Assembly: GCA_021847105.1 (NCBI GenBank)
Contig: JAJZUT010000026.1
Location: 1-41,599 of the forward strand
Length of the DNA stretch: 41,599 nucleotides
Direction: 5' to 3'
Source of the DNA: Pseudomonadota bacterium
GTDB taxonomy: Bacteria > Pseudomonadota > Gammaproteobacteria > Steroidobacterales > Steroidobacteraceae
Shown here: piece by piece, positions 33,693 to 41,599 of the stretch
Numbering within the stretch: position 1 is the first letter of the stretch
Layout of the letters: every line of letters begins with the position of its first letter
The notes under the pieces: generated by a model
Databases searched by the model: none
The model's input: the letters and a program-made list of their open reading frames with translations, nothing else
What the model was told of the DNA's origin: nothing
Made by a program: the position numbers and the translations under genes

Positions 33693-33766
33693 GTGCCCGG
33701 ACGTAATCGCAGGACGCAGCCGTCGGGACGCGAAGCGAATCGAATGTCACCAGAGGGGGAAACACG

Positions 33767-36001
33767 ATGAGTCAGTTTGCCAGTCAGGCACGCAAGATCT
33801 CCGCGCCGACCGTGGTCGCCGCGGTGAGTGCGCTCGTATTCGGATGGAACGCGGTCCCGGCGCTGGCGCATGCCGCCCACCAGTCGGGAACGCAGCTGAA
33901 ACTGCACGAGGTGATCGTGACCGCGGAGCGGCGCGCCGAGAACGTGGAGCGAACGCCGCTCGCGATCACGGCCATATCCGGTTCGCAGCTCGGTACCCTC
34001 GGAGTGACCTCGGCAACGCATCTGAATGGCTTGGTGCCGGACGTGCACATCGGCAATGCAGGCCCGGGGGTGGAGATTTCCATTCGCGGCATCGTGAGCA
34101 CAAACAATACCGAAGTCGGCGACCCGGCGGTCGCCTTCAATGTCGACGGCGTATACCTCGCGTTGTCGCGAAGTGCCGCAGGGACCTTGTTCGACATCAA
34201 GCGCATCGAGGTCCTGCGCGGCCCTCAGGGGACGCTGTACGGGCGCAATGCCACGGCCGGAGCGATCAACGTCATCACCAACAAGCCGGATTTCCGTCGC
34301 AGCTACGGCAAGGTCGCGCTCGATTACGGTAATTACAATACCATCGAGACATTCGGCATGATCAATCTGCCGGTCGACTCGAAATTCGCCATGCGCGCGG
34401 CGTTTATGACGAACCACCACAGCGGCTATTCGACCAACTTCCCGGCGCAGCCGTACAACGACCTGGCGTCGGACGCGGCGCGCGTCGAGGCGCTCTGGAA
34501 GCCGCTGCGCAACCTATCGTTTCTGCTCAGCATGAACTACTACCACGACGGCGGGGCGGGCGCGGCGCTGAATGCGCCCATCGGGCTCTATGCAATCGGC
34601 GGTCATGCGACTCCTTATGATTTCCCGGTGTCCGCAAACGCCTACAACGACGAAACGGCGAAGGGCGTCACGCTGACGGCCAAATGGGCTCTGCCGATCG
34701 GTACCCTCACGTATATCGGCGATTATCGGCAGGATGACTGGCACAACTCGACGGGCTCCGATGCAGTCGGCTCCTACGGAAGCAGCTGTGCGACCGCGAC
34801 CTCAGCGAACTGCCAGAATGTGGTGTTCTCGTCGCTGCAGGGTCAGACCTCTGATGAGCTTCGCCTGAGCAACAGTGTGGGCGCTTTGAAGTGGGTCGGG
34901 GGCTTGTATTATTTCCGCGAGCACAACAATGTGTTTCTGGGCTTGAGCCCGATCGCGGGCATCACTTCGCTCGCATTCGTGCAGCCGAGCGTGTCGGAGG
35001 TGTCGCGGGCGGTGTATGGGCAGGTCACGTACAGTCTGACGCGTCATCTGCGCCTGATAGGCGGCCTCAGATACAACAAAGATCATAAGGGTCGAATTGG
35101 ATCGACCGACGCATTCGGCCCGATCGTGGGGGAAACCTGCGCCGGCTGCATCCCTCTGTACAACAACTTCGCAAGTCTGAACTGGAGCAAGCTGACCTGG
35201 AAGGCCGGTGTCGACGTCAACGTCAACCGCCGGACCATGCTGTTCGGCACGGTTGCGACCGGGTTCAAGGATGGCGGCTACGGCGACGGCGTACCGCCCA
35301 ATAACCATCCGTACAATCCCGAGACGATCCTCGCGTACGAACTGGGCACGAAGAACGTCCTTTTCCACCACCGTCTACAAGTGAATGCGGATGCGTTCTA
35401 CGATCTGTACAAGAATTATCAGGCCAGTGGTCTGGCGCTGGTGGCCGGTCAGCCCTCGACGGTCACGCTGAATGCCGGCAAGGCGACCATAGACGGCGTC
35501 GAGCTGGAGACCGAAGCGCTGCTCACCAGGCATGACGAGCTGAGCATCAGTGCGTCATATCTGCACGCGTACTTCACTCAGTTCGACTTGCCGCTCGGGG
35601 ATGCGTTTAACTCCGGTCCCGTGAGCTACGCCGGCAATACCCTGCCGAACGCGCCGCACTTTACGCTGCATCTGGGCTATCAGCACGTCTTCGAGTTGCG
35701 CAATGGCGCAGCTTTGGTGCCGCGCATCGACACCGGCTGGACCGGTAAGCAGAACCTTGATTATCACAACTACGCATTGACCGAGCAGTCGGCCTATACG
35801 CGCACCGATCTGTCGTTGACCTATCAGGCGCCGCGAACCTGGCGGGTGATGCTCTATGTGCACAACCTCGAGAACAACGCCGTGCTCACCACGGCGGCCC
35901 CGGATCCGCGTGCGATCACGCAAGCGATCGGCAGGCAGGCGGGCTATGGAATCTACATGGCACCGCGAACCTACGGCGTGCGCATCAGCGCTTCGTTCTG
36001 A
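33767..36001 (+). CDS. TonB-dependent outer-membrane receptor
   Basis: 744 residues. Signal peptide (about residues 1-36), then the TonB box-like LHEVIVTAERRAENVERTPL, the plug domain (VPDVHIGNAGPGVEISIRGI; IEVLRGPQGTLYGRNATAGA; INVITNKPDF) and a 22-strand-type barrel ending in the aromatic terminus YGVRISASF. It imports large substrates across the outer membrane with TonB energy. The family type (VTAERR, RGPQGTLYGRN) is that of proteobacterial sugar or siderophore receptors. Its neighbours, two glycoside hydrolases and a LacI regulator, suggest oligosaccharide uptake. A ribosome site GAGGGGGAAA precedes the ATG, and a strong hairpin follows the stop. Confidence 0.9.
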   Translation: MSQFASQARKISAPTVVAAVSALVFGWNAVPALAHAAHQSGTQLKLHEVIVTAERRAENVERTPLAITAISGSQLGTLGVTSATHLNGLVPDVHIGNAGPGVEISIRGIVSTNNTEVGDPAVAFNVDGVYLALSRSAAGTLFDIKRIEVLRGPQGTLYGRNATAGAINVITNKPDFRRSYGKVALDYGNYNTIETFGMINLPVDSKFAMRAAFMTNHHSGYSTNFPAQPYNDLASDAARVEALWKPLRNLSFLLSMNYYHDGGAGAALNAPIGLYAIGGHATPYDFPVSANAYNDETAKGVTLTAKWALPIGTLTYIGDYRQDDWHNSTGSDAVGSYGSSCATATSANCQNVVFSSLQGQTSDELRLSNSVGALKWVGGLYYFREHNNVFLGLSPIAGITSLAFVQPSVSEVSRAVYGQVTYSLTRHLRLIGGLRYNKDHKGRIGSTDAFGPIVGETCAGCIPLYNNFASLNWSKLTWKAGVDVNVNRRTMLFGTVATGFKDGGYGDGVPPNNHPYNPETILAYELGTKNVLFHHRLQVNADAFYDLYKNYQASGLALVAGQPSTVTLNAGKATIDGVELETEALLTRHDELSISASYLHAYFTQFDLPLGDAFNSGPVSYAGNTLPNAPHFTLHLGYQHVFELRNGAALVPRIDTGWTGKQNLDYHNYALTEQSAYTRTDLSLTYQAPRTWRVMLYVHNLENNAVLTTAAPDPRAITQAIGRQAGYGIYMAPRTYGVRISASF

Positions 36002-36004
36002 TCG

Positions 36005-36041
36005 GCCGCTGGTCGCGAGGTAATGCCTCGCGACCAGCGGC
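36005..36041 (+). terminator. Perfect 16-bp hairpin between receptor and GH3 genes
   Basis: GCCGCTGGTCGCGAGG (36005-36020) pairs exactly with 36026-36041 around a TAATG loop, directly after the receptor stop and 30 bases before the GH3 start. No T-run follows. It is likely a partial terminator or a 3' stabiliser that separates receptor and enzyme expression. Confidence 0.6.
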
Positions 36042-36070
36042 TGCGGGGTGGAAAGGAACGAGAGGATCAG

Positions 36071-38332
36071 ATGAACGCATTCAGTTTTCATGACGCGCGG
36101 CGCGCGCACAAGAGACGTCTCAGCTGGCGGGTGCTTGCGGTGTTAGCGGGCCTCGCGATGAGCGGCACAGGGCAGGCGGGTCTGCTGCAGCCGCCCAAGC
36201 CGGTCGTCTTTCCGTGGAGCAACCCGGCGCTCAGGCCCGGCCAACGGGCCGACCTGGTCATGCAACGGATGAGTCTGGCGCAAAAACTCTCTCTGGTGCA
36301 CGGCGCGGGGTTTCTCGGGCTGCCGGGCAGCGAACCCTCGCTGGTGCGGTCGAACGGTGGCGCAGGGTTCGTGCCGGGCATTGCGCAGCTCGGCCTTCCT
36401 GATTTGAACATGAGCGATTCGGCGGTGGGAGTGGCCAATACGGCCGACAAGGGGCGCTACGCGACCGCGTTGCCCTCGGCGCTGGCGCTCGCTTCGAGCT
36501 GGGACGAGCGCTTGGCCTTTCAGTACGGCTCGCTGATCGGCGCGGAACTGGCCGATCTGGGTTTCAACGTCTCGCTGGGCGGCGGGGTTAATCTCGCGCG
36601 AGACCCGCGTGACGGACGCACATTCGAGTTCATGGGGGAGGACCCGATCCTGGCCGGCAACATGGTGGCGCGGGTCATCGAGGGCATCCAGAGTCATCAC
36701 GTGATCGGCGACGTGAAGCACTTCGCGTTGAACGATCAGGAGACCGGTCGGATGTTCGCCAATGCCGTCATTGGCATCCGGGCGATGCGCGAGAGTGATC
36801 TGCTTGCGTTCGAAATCGCGGTGCGGCAGGCGCACCCGGGCATGGTCATGTGTGCCTATCCTCTGGTGAACGGGGTGTACTCGTGCCAGAACCGGTACCT
36901 GCTGCACACGGTGTTGAAGAAGGACTGGGGATTCAAGGGCTGGGTGATTTCCGACTGGTTCGCCGATCACAGCACGGTGCGGGCCGCGCTTGCCGGACTC
37001 GACATGGAGATGCCGGATGGGCGCTATTTCGGTGCCCCGCTGCAACGGGCGATCGCGGCCGGCCGGGTGCCGATGGCGCGTTTGAACGACATGGTGCACC
37101 GCATTCTGCGCACCGAATTTGCCGTCGGTATCGTTGATCACCCCGTGGTGCCGGAGGTTCCCGACATCTTCAAGGGCTTCAGGGTCGCGCAGCGGGTCGA
37201 GGAACGCAGCGCCGTGCTGCTGAAGAACACCGGTGTGCTGCCGCTCGCGGCGGCGAAGATCACCTCGATCGCGGTCATCGGTTCACATGCCGACGTGGGC
37301 GTGCTCTCCGGGGGCGGCTCGGCGCAGGTTGATGCCCCTGGAGGCAATGCAATTGATGTGAAGATGCCGCCTGCGAGCGATCTGCTCGCCCGGCTGCGCA
37401 TCCCGGTGTGGGATCCATCCTCGCCGCTGCGGGCGATTCGTCGACATGTGCCGCAGGCACAGGTGACTTACGAGTCCGGGAGCCGCATTGCCGCGGCGGT
37501 GGCCGCGGCGCGGACGGCGCAAGTTGCCATCGTGTTCCTCCATCAGCACATGATGGAAGGCACCGATTTGCCGTCGCTGCAGCTGCCGGGGAATCAGAAC
37601 GCGCTCGTGGCTGCGGTGGCACGCGTCAATCCGCGCACGATCGTCGTGCTGGAGACCGGCGGGCCGGTGGCGATGCCGTGGGTGAAGCGCGTACAGGGCA
37701 TTCTGGAGGCCTGGTACCCGGGTATTCGCGGCGGACAGGCGATCGCCAACTTGCTGTTCGGTACCGTCGACCCGTCCGGCAAGCTTGCGATCACCTTCCC
37801 GCGCAGCTCGGCGCAGTTGCCCCGCGCCTCGATCGTGCGGCCACCCGGCCCGATGCCCAAGCCGTTCGCGCCGGTCCTGCGACCGCCGTTCGCCATTCAT
37901 TACTACGAGGGGCAGGATGTTGGTTACAAGTGGTTCGATGCCAGGCACGAGCGACCATTGTTCCCATTCGGCTTCGGGCTCTCGTATGCGAAGTTCGCCT
38001 ACGCGGATCTGCACGCGGCCGTGCACGCGGGGCGGCTGACCGTGAGCTTCACGGTGCGCAACCGCAGCGGGCGCGCAGGGACGGAAGTCGCAGAAGTCTA
38101 CCTGGGGTTTCCTGCCCGGGCTGGCGAGCCGCCCAAGCGGCTGATCGGTTGGGCGCGCGTGCGACTCGCGGCGGGCGCGAGCCGCCGTGTCACGCTGCGG
38201 ATCCGCCGACTGTATCTGAGTATCTTCGACGTGCAGCGAAATGGCTGGCGGGAGTTCCCGGGCCGCTACACCGTGCAGGTGGGACCCTCGTCGCGGGACT
38301 TGCCGCTGAAATTTCCGGTGCAGTTGCGCTAA
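36071..38332 (+). CDS. GH3 family glycoside hydrolase (beta-glucosidase/xylosidase type)
   Basis: 753 residues. Signal peptide (RRLSWRVLAVLAGLAMSGTG, cut near QAG). The GH3 N-terminal barrel has AQKLSLVHGAGFLGLPG, GGGVNLARDPRDGRTFEFMG, DVKHFALNDQETGR and the catalytic nucleophile Asp in WVISDWFADHSTV. The C-terminal sandwich follows (VLLKNTGVLPLAAAKITSIA), then a fibronectin-III-like end (EVAEVYLGFPARAGEPPKRL). Secreted GH3 enzymes of this layout split beta-linked glucose or xylose from oligosaccharides; the exact sugar is not clear. ATG 36071 follows AGAGGA. Its stop overlaps the convergent lacI stop by four bases. Confidence 0.9.
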   Translation: MNAFSFHDARRAHKRRLSWRVLAVLAGLAMSGTGQAGLLQPPKPVVFPWSNPALRPGQRADLVMQRMSLAQKLSLVHGAGFLGLPGSEPSLVRSNGGAGFVPGIAQLGLPDLNMSDSAVGVANTADKGRYATALPSALALASSWDERLAFQYGSLIGAELADLGFNVSLGGGVNLARDPRDGRTFEFMGEDPILAGNMVARVIEGIQSHHVIGDVKHFALNDQETGRMFANAVIGIRAMRESDLLAFEIAVRQAHPGMVMCAYPLVNGVYSCQNRYLLHTVLKKDWGFKGWVISDWFADHSTVRAALAGLDMEMPDGRYFGAPLQRAIAAGRVPMARLNDMVHRILRTEFAVGIVDHPVVPEVPDIFKGFRVAQRVEERSAVLLKNTGVLPLAAAKITSIAVIGSHADVGVLSGGGSAQVDAPGGNAIDVKMPPASDLLARLRIPVWDPSSPLRAIRRHVPQAQVTYESGSRIAAAVAAARTAQVAIVFLHQHMMEGTDLPSLQLPGNQNALVAAVARVNPRTIVVLETGGPVAMPWVKRVQGILEAWYPGIRGGQAIANLLFGTVDPSGKLAITFPRSSAQLPRASIVRPPGPMPKPFAPVLRPPFAIHYYEGQDVGYKWFDARHERPLFPFGFGLSYAKFAYADLHAAVHAGRLTVSFTVRNRSGRAGTEVAEVYLGFPARAGEPPKRLIGWARVRLAAGASRRVTLRIRRLYLSIFDVQRNGWREFPGRYTVQVGPSSRDLPLKFPVQLR

Positions 38333-39378
38333 CGCGGTGCGGGGCGGGCGCGGCTGGCGGCCGCCGGCGCTGCGGTGCTCTCGCGTACGACCAGGCGGGT
38401 CGGCAACAGCACCTCGTGCGCGACATCGCGGCCTTGGAGCTTGTCGATGAGCTCCAAGGCCGCGCGACGGCCGAGATCATGGCGTGGGATATGCAGGGTA
38501 GTCAGCGGCGGACTGGAGTACGCGGCCATGTTCTGATCGTCGCACCCGGCGATGGAGATGTCCTGCGGCACACGCAGCCCGAGTAGGTGTAGGGCGTGGA
38601 TGGCGCCGTAAGCCATTTCGTCGTTGGCGCAAAAAATCGCCGTCGGCGGATGCTTCAGCAGCATCAGCCGCCGTACTGCGTCCATCCCGGACTGCACGCT
38701 GTAGTCGCCCGGATGGATCCATTCCGGCTGTGCACGCAGTCCGGCCTGATCGAGCGCGCGCCGATAGCCCTCGAGACGTCGCGCGGAACTCTGGGCCTTC
38801 TTGTTCCCGCAGATGTGCGCGATCCGCCTGTGCCCGAGTCCGATCAGATGTTCCGTCGCGCGCATCGCGCCGGTGTCGTCATCGACGCGGATGAGCGGCA
38901 CGGTGCGCTCCGGGCAGCGCTCCATGACCATCACCAGCGGCGGCAGCGGACGTTTGCCGCTGGCATAGATGCTGGGCACCGCGGCACTGATGATCCCGTC
39001 CGCCCGGCCGCTCGCCACCTGATCGAAGCATGCGATTTCGCGCGCGGGATCCTCGGCGCTGTGACCGAGAAGTACGGAAAAGCCGGCTTCATGCGCTGCT
39101 TCCTCCGCGCCGGCGAAGATTTCCATGAAGAATGGGCTCAGGTTGGGTACGACCAGCAGGATGGCCCCGGCGCGGCCGCTCTTCAGTCCGCGGGCGAGCA
39201 GATTGGGCCGGTAGTTCAGCTGCTCGACTGCCGCGAGTACCCGTGCCCGCGTCTCCGGTCGCAGCAGCTGAGGTCGGGTCAGCGCGCGAGAGACAGTCGA
39301 AATCGATACTCCGAGCTCACGGGCCACATCGGTAATCGTGGCCGAGCTCGTGCGCGCTTTGACGGAAATCTTTGCCAT
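38329..39378 (-). CDS. LacI-family transcriptional regulator of the glycan locus
   Basis: 349 residues. Helix-turn-helix TITDVARELGVSISTVSRAL near residues 13-32, then the hinge NYRPNLLARGLKSGR, and a periplasmic-binding-like sensor domain (ILLVVPNLSPFFMEIFAGAE; HLIGLGHRRIAHICG; IFCANDEMAYGAIHALHLLG; QDISIAGCDDQNMAAYSSPP). It should bind a sugar released by the GH51/GH3 enzymes and control genes with TGnnAnCGnTnnC sites, including its own. Start ATG 39378 places the HTH normally; an upstream in-frame extension lacks conserved sequence. No transporter gene for a cytoplasmic sugar is seen nearby. Confidence 0.9.
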   Translation of the reverse strand: MAKISVKARTSSATITDVARELGVSISTVSRALTRPQLLRPETRARVLAAVEQLNYRPNLLARGLKSGRAGAILLVVPNLSPFFMEIFAGAEEAAHEAGFSVLLGHSAEDPAREIACFDQVASGRADGIISAAVPSIYASGKRPLPPLVMVMERCPERTVPLIRVDDDTGAMRATEHLIGLGHRRIAHICGNKKAQSSARRLEGYRRALDQAGLRAQPEWIHPGDYSVQSGMDAVRRLMLLKHPPTAIFCANDEMAYGAIHALHLLGLRVPQDISIAGCDDQNMAAYSSPPLTTLHIPRHDLGRRAALELIDKLQGRDVAHEVLLPTRLVVRESTAAPAAASRARPAPR

Positions 39379-39435
39379 GCCTGATGACCCAGTCGTTGCG
39401 TCTCGAGGGTCGATTTTGCGCTCTGCCAAGCGCCT

Positions 39436-39449
39436 TGAAAACGTTGTCC
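39436..39449. promoter_or_regulatory. LacI-type operator-like site C, upstream of lacI
   Basis: TGAAAACGTTGTCC fits TGnnAACGTTnnC with near-complete symmetry (GAAAAC against GTTGTC, five of six). It lies 58-71 bases upstream of the lacI start, suggesting autoregulation. Confidence 0.5.
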
Positions 39450-39720
39450 GGCGACGGACCGGATCGCTTCGGCCGACCCGGCGACATCCGGCAGGCGCGA
39501 AATTCTCACCCCTGGGCGACACGCCGCCCGTCGCGGCGCCGCTGGCGCATCTCGATCGGGCCGGGGAGTCGCCTCGTCTCGGTCTTGAGCGAGAAGCTGA
39601 CCGCGCACATCGTCCTGCACCAACGCAAGCGCGCCGATGCCGGCCCGATCACCGAGGCCGCCTCGGCGCTTGCGCGCTGCGAGCGGTCCGTAGGCTGGCA
39701 CAGGAGCCCTTTGTGCCGCA

Positions 39721-39740
39721 GCCCGCTCGCTCGAGCGGGC
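39721..39740. terminator. GC palindrome downstream of the phospholipase gene
   Basis: GCCCGCTCG (39721-39729) and CGAGCGGGC (39732-39740) face each other with two bases between. On the minus strand it lies about 75 bases after the stop of the phospholipase gene, where it could act as a terminator. Role inferred. Confidence 0.35.
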
Positions 39741-39814
39741 CGATGCGGGCGCGGCGCGGTGGGTTGCACGGCTCTCCTACCGTGATTCAGCGGGGCTGAC
39801 GGACCGCGAAGTGC

Positions 39815-41356
39815 TCAGTCAAAGCGTGGCGCGCGCGCGGCGCCGGAGAATTTCAGTCCGTCAAGCAGGTTGTAGGCTTGCGCATCACGCTTTTGCAGCG
39901 GATGCAGCCCGAAGCGCGCCTCGATGAAGGCGAGCACCGAGGTGGTGTCGGCGACGCGGTGATCAACATAACCGCGTCGTGACCACGGACTGATGAGCAA
40001 TGCCGGGATGCGCGTCCCGCAGCCGTACGCGTCGGGACGCGGCGGCGGTACGTGATCCCAGAACCCGCCGCCTTCGTCGTAAGTGATGATCACGGCCGTC
40101 TTGTCCCATGCCGGACTCTCACCCACGGCCCGCAACAGGCTCATCACCCACTGCTCGCCCCAGTGCGGCGTCGAATCGGCCGGATGCTCATCGTGCGCGC
40201 CGCTCGCTTTGACGAAGGACACGCTCGGCAGGCGCCCGGCGCGCGCATCGGCGAAGAAGTCTTCGCTGTCGCGGATGTGGCCGGCGCGCACGTTGTCGAA
40301 CCAGCTCGGATAGTACTGAAAGGGATTGTGATGCGGCACGTAGAGGCGGCTGGTGTCGACTACAGCCGAGCCGCTGTCGCGTCCGAAGGCGCGCTTCATG
40401 GCCCAGGGTTTCACGCCGTTCCAGCCCTCGTTGTACCAGGCCCAGGAAACGCCGGCGGTGTTGAGGCGGTCGCCGATGTTGGGATAGGTTTGATCCTCGG
40501 GCGGTGGGCTCAGCTTGAGCGCGCGTGGATCGGCCTCGGTCGGTCCGTTGAGCGGCGGCAGATCGTTGATCAGCATGCCGTGCGGGTCGTAGGGCAGGTC
40601 GAACAGCGGCGGATCGAAGCTGCCGCGCACCTGCGCGGGGGCCGCAGGCCACAGCGCCGAGTGCGCGGCCACCAGATAGAGCGCGTTGCAGGTCGAGCCG
40701 CCCGACATCGCCTGGAAGAAATGGTCGAACAGCACGTACTCATCAGCGAGGCGGTGATAGTGCGGGATGTCCGCGCGCGTGTAAAAGCCGAGCACCGGCC
40801 CGGAGGGGCGCGATTCATCGAGCAGCATGATGTCACGCTCGCCGGCGTGGCGGAACGGGGGGTGCTGGCGCTTCAACGCCAGCGCCACGAAGCGGTCCAT
40901 GGCGCCGTTGTCGACCTGGGCGAACATGCGGAAGAAGTGATGCTCCGGGTCCCAGGGCATGTTCTCGCCCGGCGGAATGAACGGGGCGAGGTGAAACGGC
41001 AGATTCTCGAGCAGCACCCCGTCGAAGCCGGCGATGTTGTCCGGCAATGGCAGGTAAGAGTAGACGATGCCCGCGGGGTTTTTCTGTAGCCCATGAAAGC
41101 GCCGATCGACGCGTCCGTCGCGGTCGAGCAGGCCGGTGACGGTGGCGCCGCTCGGGTGCTGATAGGCGCCGAAATAGTGATCGAAGCTGCGGTTCTCCTG
41201 AAACAGCACGACGATGTGCTCGATGTGCCGGCGCAGGCCTGCAAGGTCCGCGCCTCCCGCCGCGTGCGCGGGACGGCCGGCACCGGCCAATGCCGCGCCT
41301 CCGGCGGCGGTGAGGGATTTCAGGAATGCTCTGCGCGTCAACTGCGGATCGGTCAT
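39815..41356 (-). CDS. Tat-exported phospholipase C / acid phosphatase family phosphoesterase
   Basis: 513 residues. A Tat signal (MTDPQLTRRAFLKSLTAAGG) is followed by the phosphoesterase (PLC/AcpA) fold: IVVLFQENRSFDHYFGAYQH with the Asn and metal residues, EYVLFDHFFQAMSGGSTCNA, and the C-terminal metal site IITYDEGGGFWDHVPPP. The family hydrolyses phosphatidylcholine or phosphomonoesters in the periplasm or outside. AGGAGG precedes ATG 41356 by about nine bases; the longer frame to 41401 would place the Tat motif too far inside. Phospholipase and acid-phosphatase activity cannot be separated by sequence. It lies beyond the LacI locus and need not belong to it. Confidence 0.88.
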   Translation of the reverse strand: MTDPQLTRRAFLKSLTAAGGAALAGAGRPAHAAGGADLAGLRRHIEHIVVLFQENRSFDHYFGAYQHPSGATVTGLLDRDGRVDRRFHGLQKNPAGIVYSYLPLPDNIAGFDGVLLENLPFHLAPFIPPGENMPWDPEHHFFRMFAQVDNGAMDRFVALALKRQHPPFRHAGERDIMLLDESRPSGPVLGFYTRADIPHYHRLADEYVLFDHFFQAMSGGSTCNALYLVAAHSALWPAAPAQVRGSFDPPLFDLPYDPHGMLINDLPPLNGPTEADPRALKLSPPPEDQTYPNIGDRLNTAGVSWAWYNEGWNGVKPWAMKRAFGRDSGSAVVDTSRLYVPHHNPFQYYPSWFDNVRAGHIRDSEDFFADARAGRLPSVSFVKASGAHDEHPADSTPHWGEQWVMSLLRAVGESPAWDKTAVIITYDEGGGFWDHVPPPRPDAYGCGTRIPALLISPWSRRGYVDHRVADTTSVLAFIEARFGLHPLQKRDAQAYNLLDGLKFSGAARAPRFD

Positions 41357-41599
41357 CCTTCGTGTCCTCCTGAAAACGAAAGCGCCCGCAGCATCGGGCA
41401 TCCACCCGCTGCGGCAGGGTTGAAGCGCCAGTTTAGCCGCAGTGCGCGCCCGATGGGACCGGATTCGACGCCCTAGCCTGCACTATGCATGAAGGAACGG
41501 ATGTTCATGGTCATGCGCGCAGGTTTGGCGGTGTCGGGGCGTGACATCTATGCGCGGAGGTGATTCTGCCGAGGGTCTGTGCGTTGGCGTTGGATTGTC
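41357..41599. other. Window end, no gene recognised
   Basis: The phospholipase ribosome site and promoter area occupy the first part. A 24-codon frame (ATG 41488, MKERMFMVMRAGLAVSGRDI, then YARR) has no ribosome site of note and is probably chance. Nothing else is recognised up to the edge. Confidence 0.3.

Larger units (their letters stand above)
32840..33766 (+). promoter_or_regulatory. 927-base non-coding region upstream of the TonB receptor
   Basis: No gene was recognised on either strand; frames are short and arginine/cysteine-rich. It holds two LacI-type sites (33194 and 33676) about 480 bases apart, each with promoter-like sequence. If the first promoter is used, the leader is about 570 bases. 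A decayed gene in 33280-33640 cannot be excluded, but no family signature is left. Confidence 0.45.
39379..39814. promoter_or_regulatory. 436-base intergenic region between lacI and the phospholipase gene
   Basis: It carries the lacI promoter with its operator-like site (39436-39449). On the minus strand TTTTCA and CAAAAT, 17 bases apart, could be -35 and -10. Beyond about 39500 nothing is recognised except the GC palindrome at 39721. Open frames here show no family signature. Confidence 0.4.

Noticed and set aside
39338..39799. Open frame upstream of lacI on the plus strand
   Set aside because: It overlaps the lacI start and operator, has no family signature and looks like a GC-driven frame.
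41370..41385. Partial LacI-like site (TGAAAACGAAAGCG) before the phospholipase gene
   Set aside because: Only the left half fits; the right half breaks symmetry, so it was not counted in the regulon.

Overview
The window is GC-rich, gene-dense bacterial DNA with outer-membrane machinery (TonB-dependent receptor, Omp85-type barrel, lipoprotein and Tat signals). I read it as a proteobacterium, most likely a gammaproteobacterium that carries lanthanide-dependent alcohol oxidation genes and makes hopanoids. This rests on gene families and gene order only; there is no rRNA or other phylogenetic marker.

Region 1 (1-12.6 kb, all on +) is a C1/alcohol oxidation block. It opens with the tail of a glutathione-dependent formaldehyde dehydrogenase and gfa, which detoxify formaldehyde. 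After a terminator and a roughly 550-base control region comes an operon: a 30-codon leader ORF coupled to xoxF (lanthanide-type PQQ methanol dehydrogenase with the extra Asp), a XoxJ-like periplasmic protein fused to ankyrin repeats, and cytochrome XoxG. It continues with the binding protein and beta-propeller of the PQQ/lanthanide-associated ABC system (PedA1A2BC/Lut type). A complete SsuABC-like importer (8.2-10.8 kb) sits between these two genes and the ATPase and ABC-2 permease of the same system (11.0-12.6 kb).

Region 2 (12.65-29.3 kb) is a hopanoid island. A leftward operon hpnI-hpnJ-hpnK-hpnL ends in a ferritin-like di-iron protein. A rightward operon runs idi-hpnH-ispA-squalene synthase-shc-hpnG-hpnA, covering isoprenoid supply, squalene, cyclisation and side-chain addition. 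An Omp85/BamA-like barrel lies antisense at the end. hpnB and a phosphopantetheinyl transferase follow. Squalene comes from a single Sqs-type enzyme; hpnC, hpnD and hpnE are not in the window.

Region 3 (29.3-41.6 kb) holds an M28-type lipoprotein that has lost several active-site residues, then a plant-glycan locus: GH51 arabinofuranosidase, TonB-dependent receptor, GH3 glycosidase and a LacI-family regulator. Four LacI-type operator-like sites (TGnnAnCGnTnnC) lie before GH51, before the receptor (two) and before lacI, suggesting one autoregulated glycan regulon. A Tat-exported phospholipase C/acid phosphatase closes the window.

Most worth following up: the XoxJ-ankyrin fusion, the leader peptide overlapping xoxF, the SsuABC-like importer inside the lanthanide operon, the di-iron protein and barrel in the hopanoid locus, and the apparent M28 pseudopeptidase. 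No tRNA, rRNA, CRISPR array or insertion sequence was seen.
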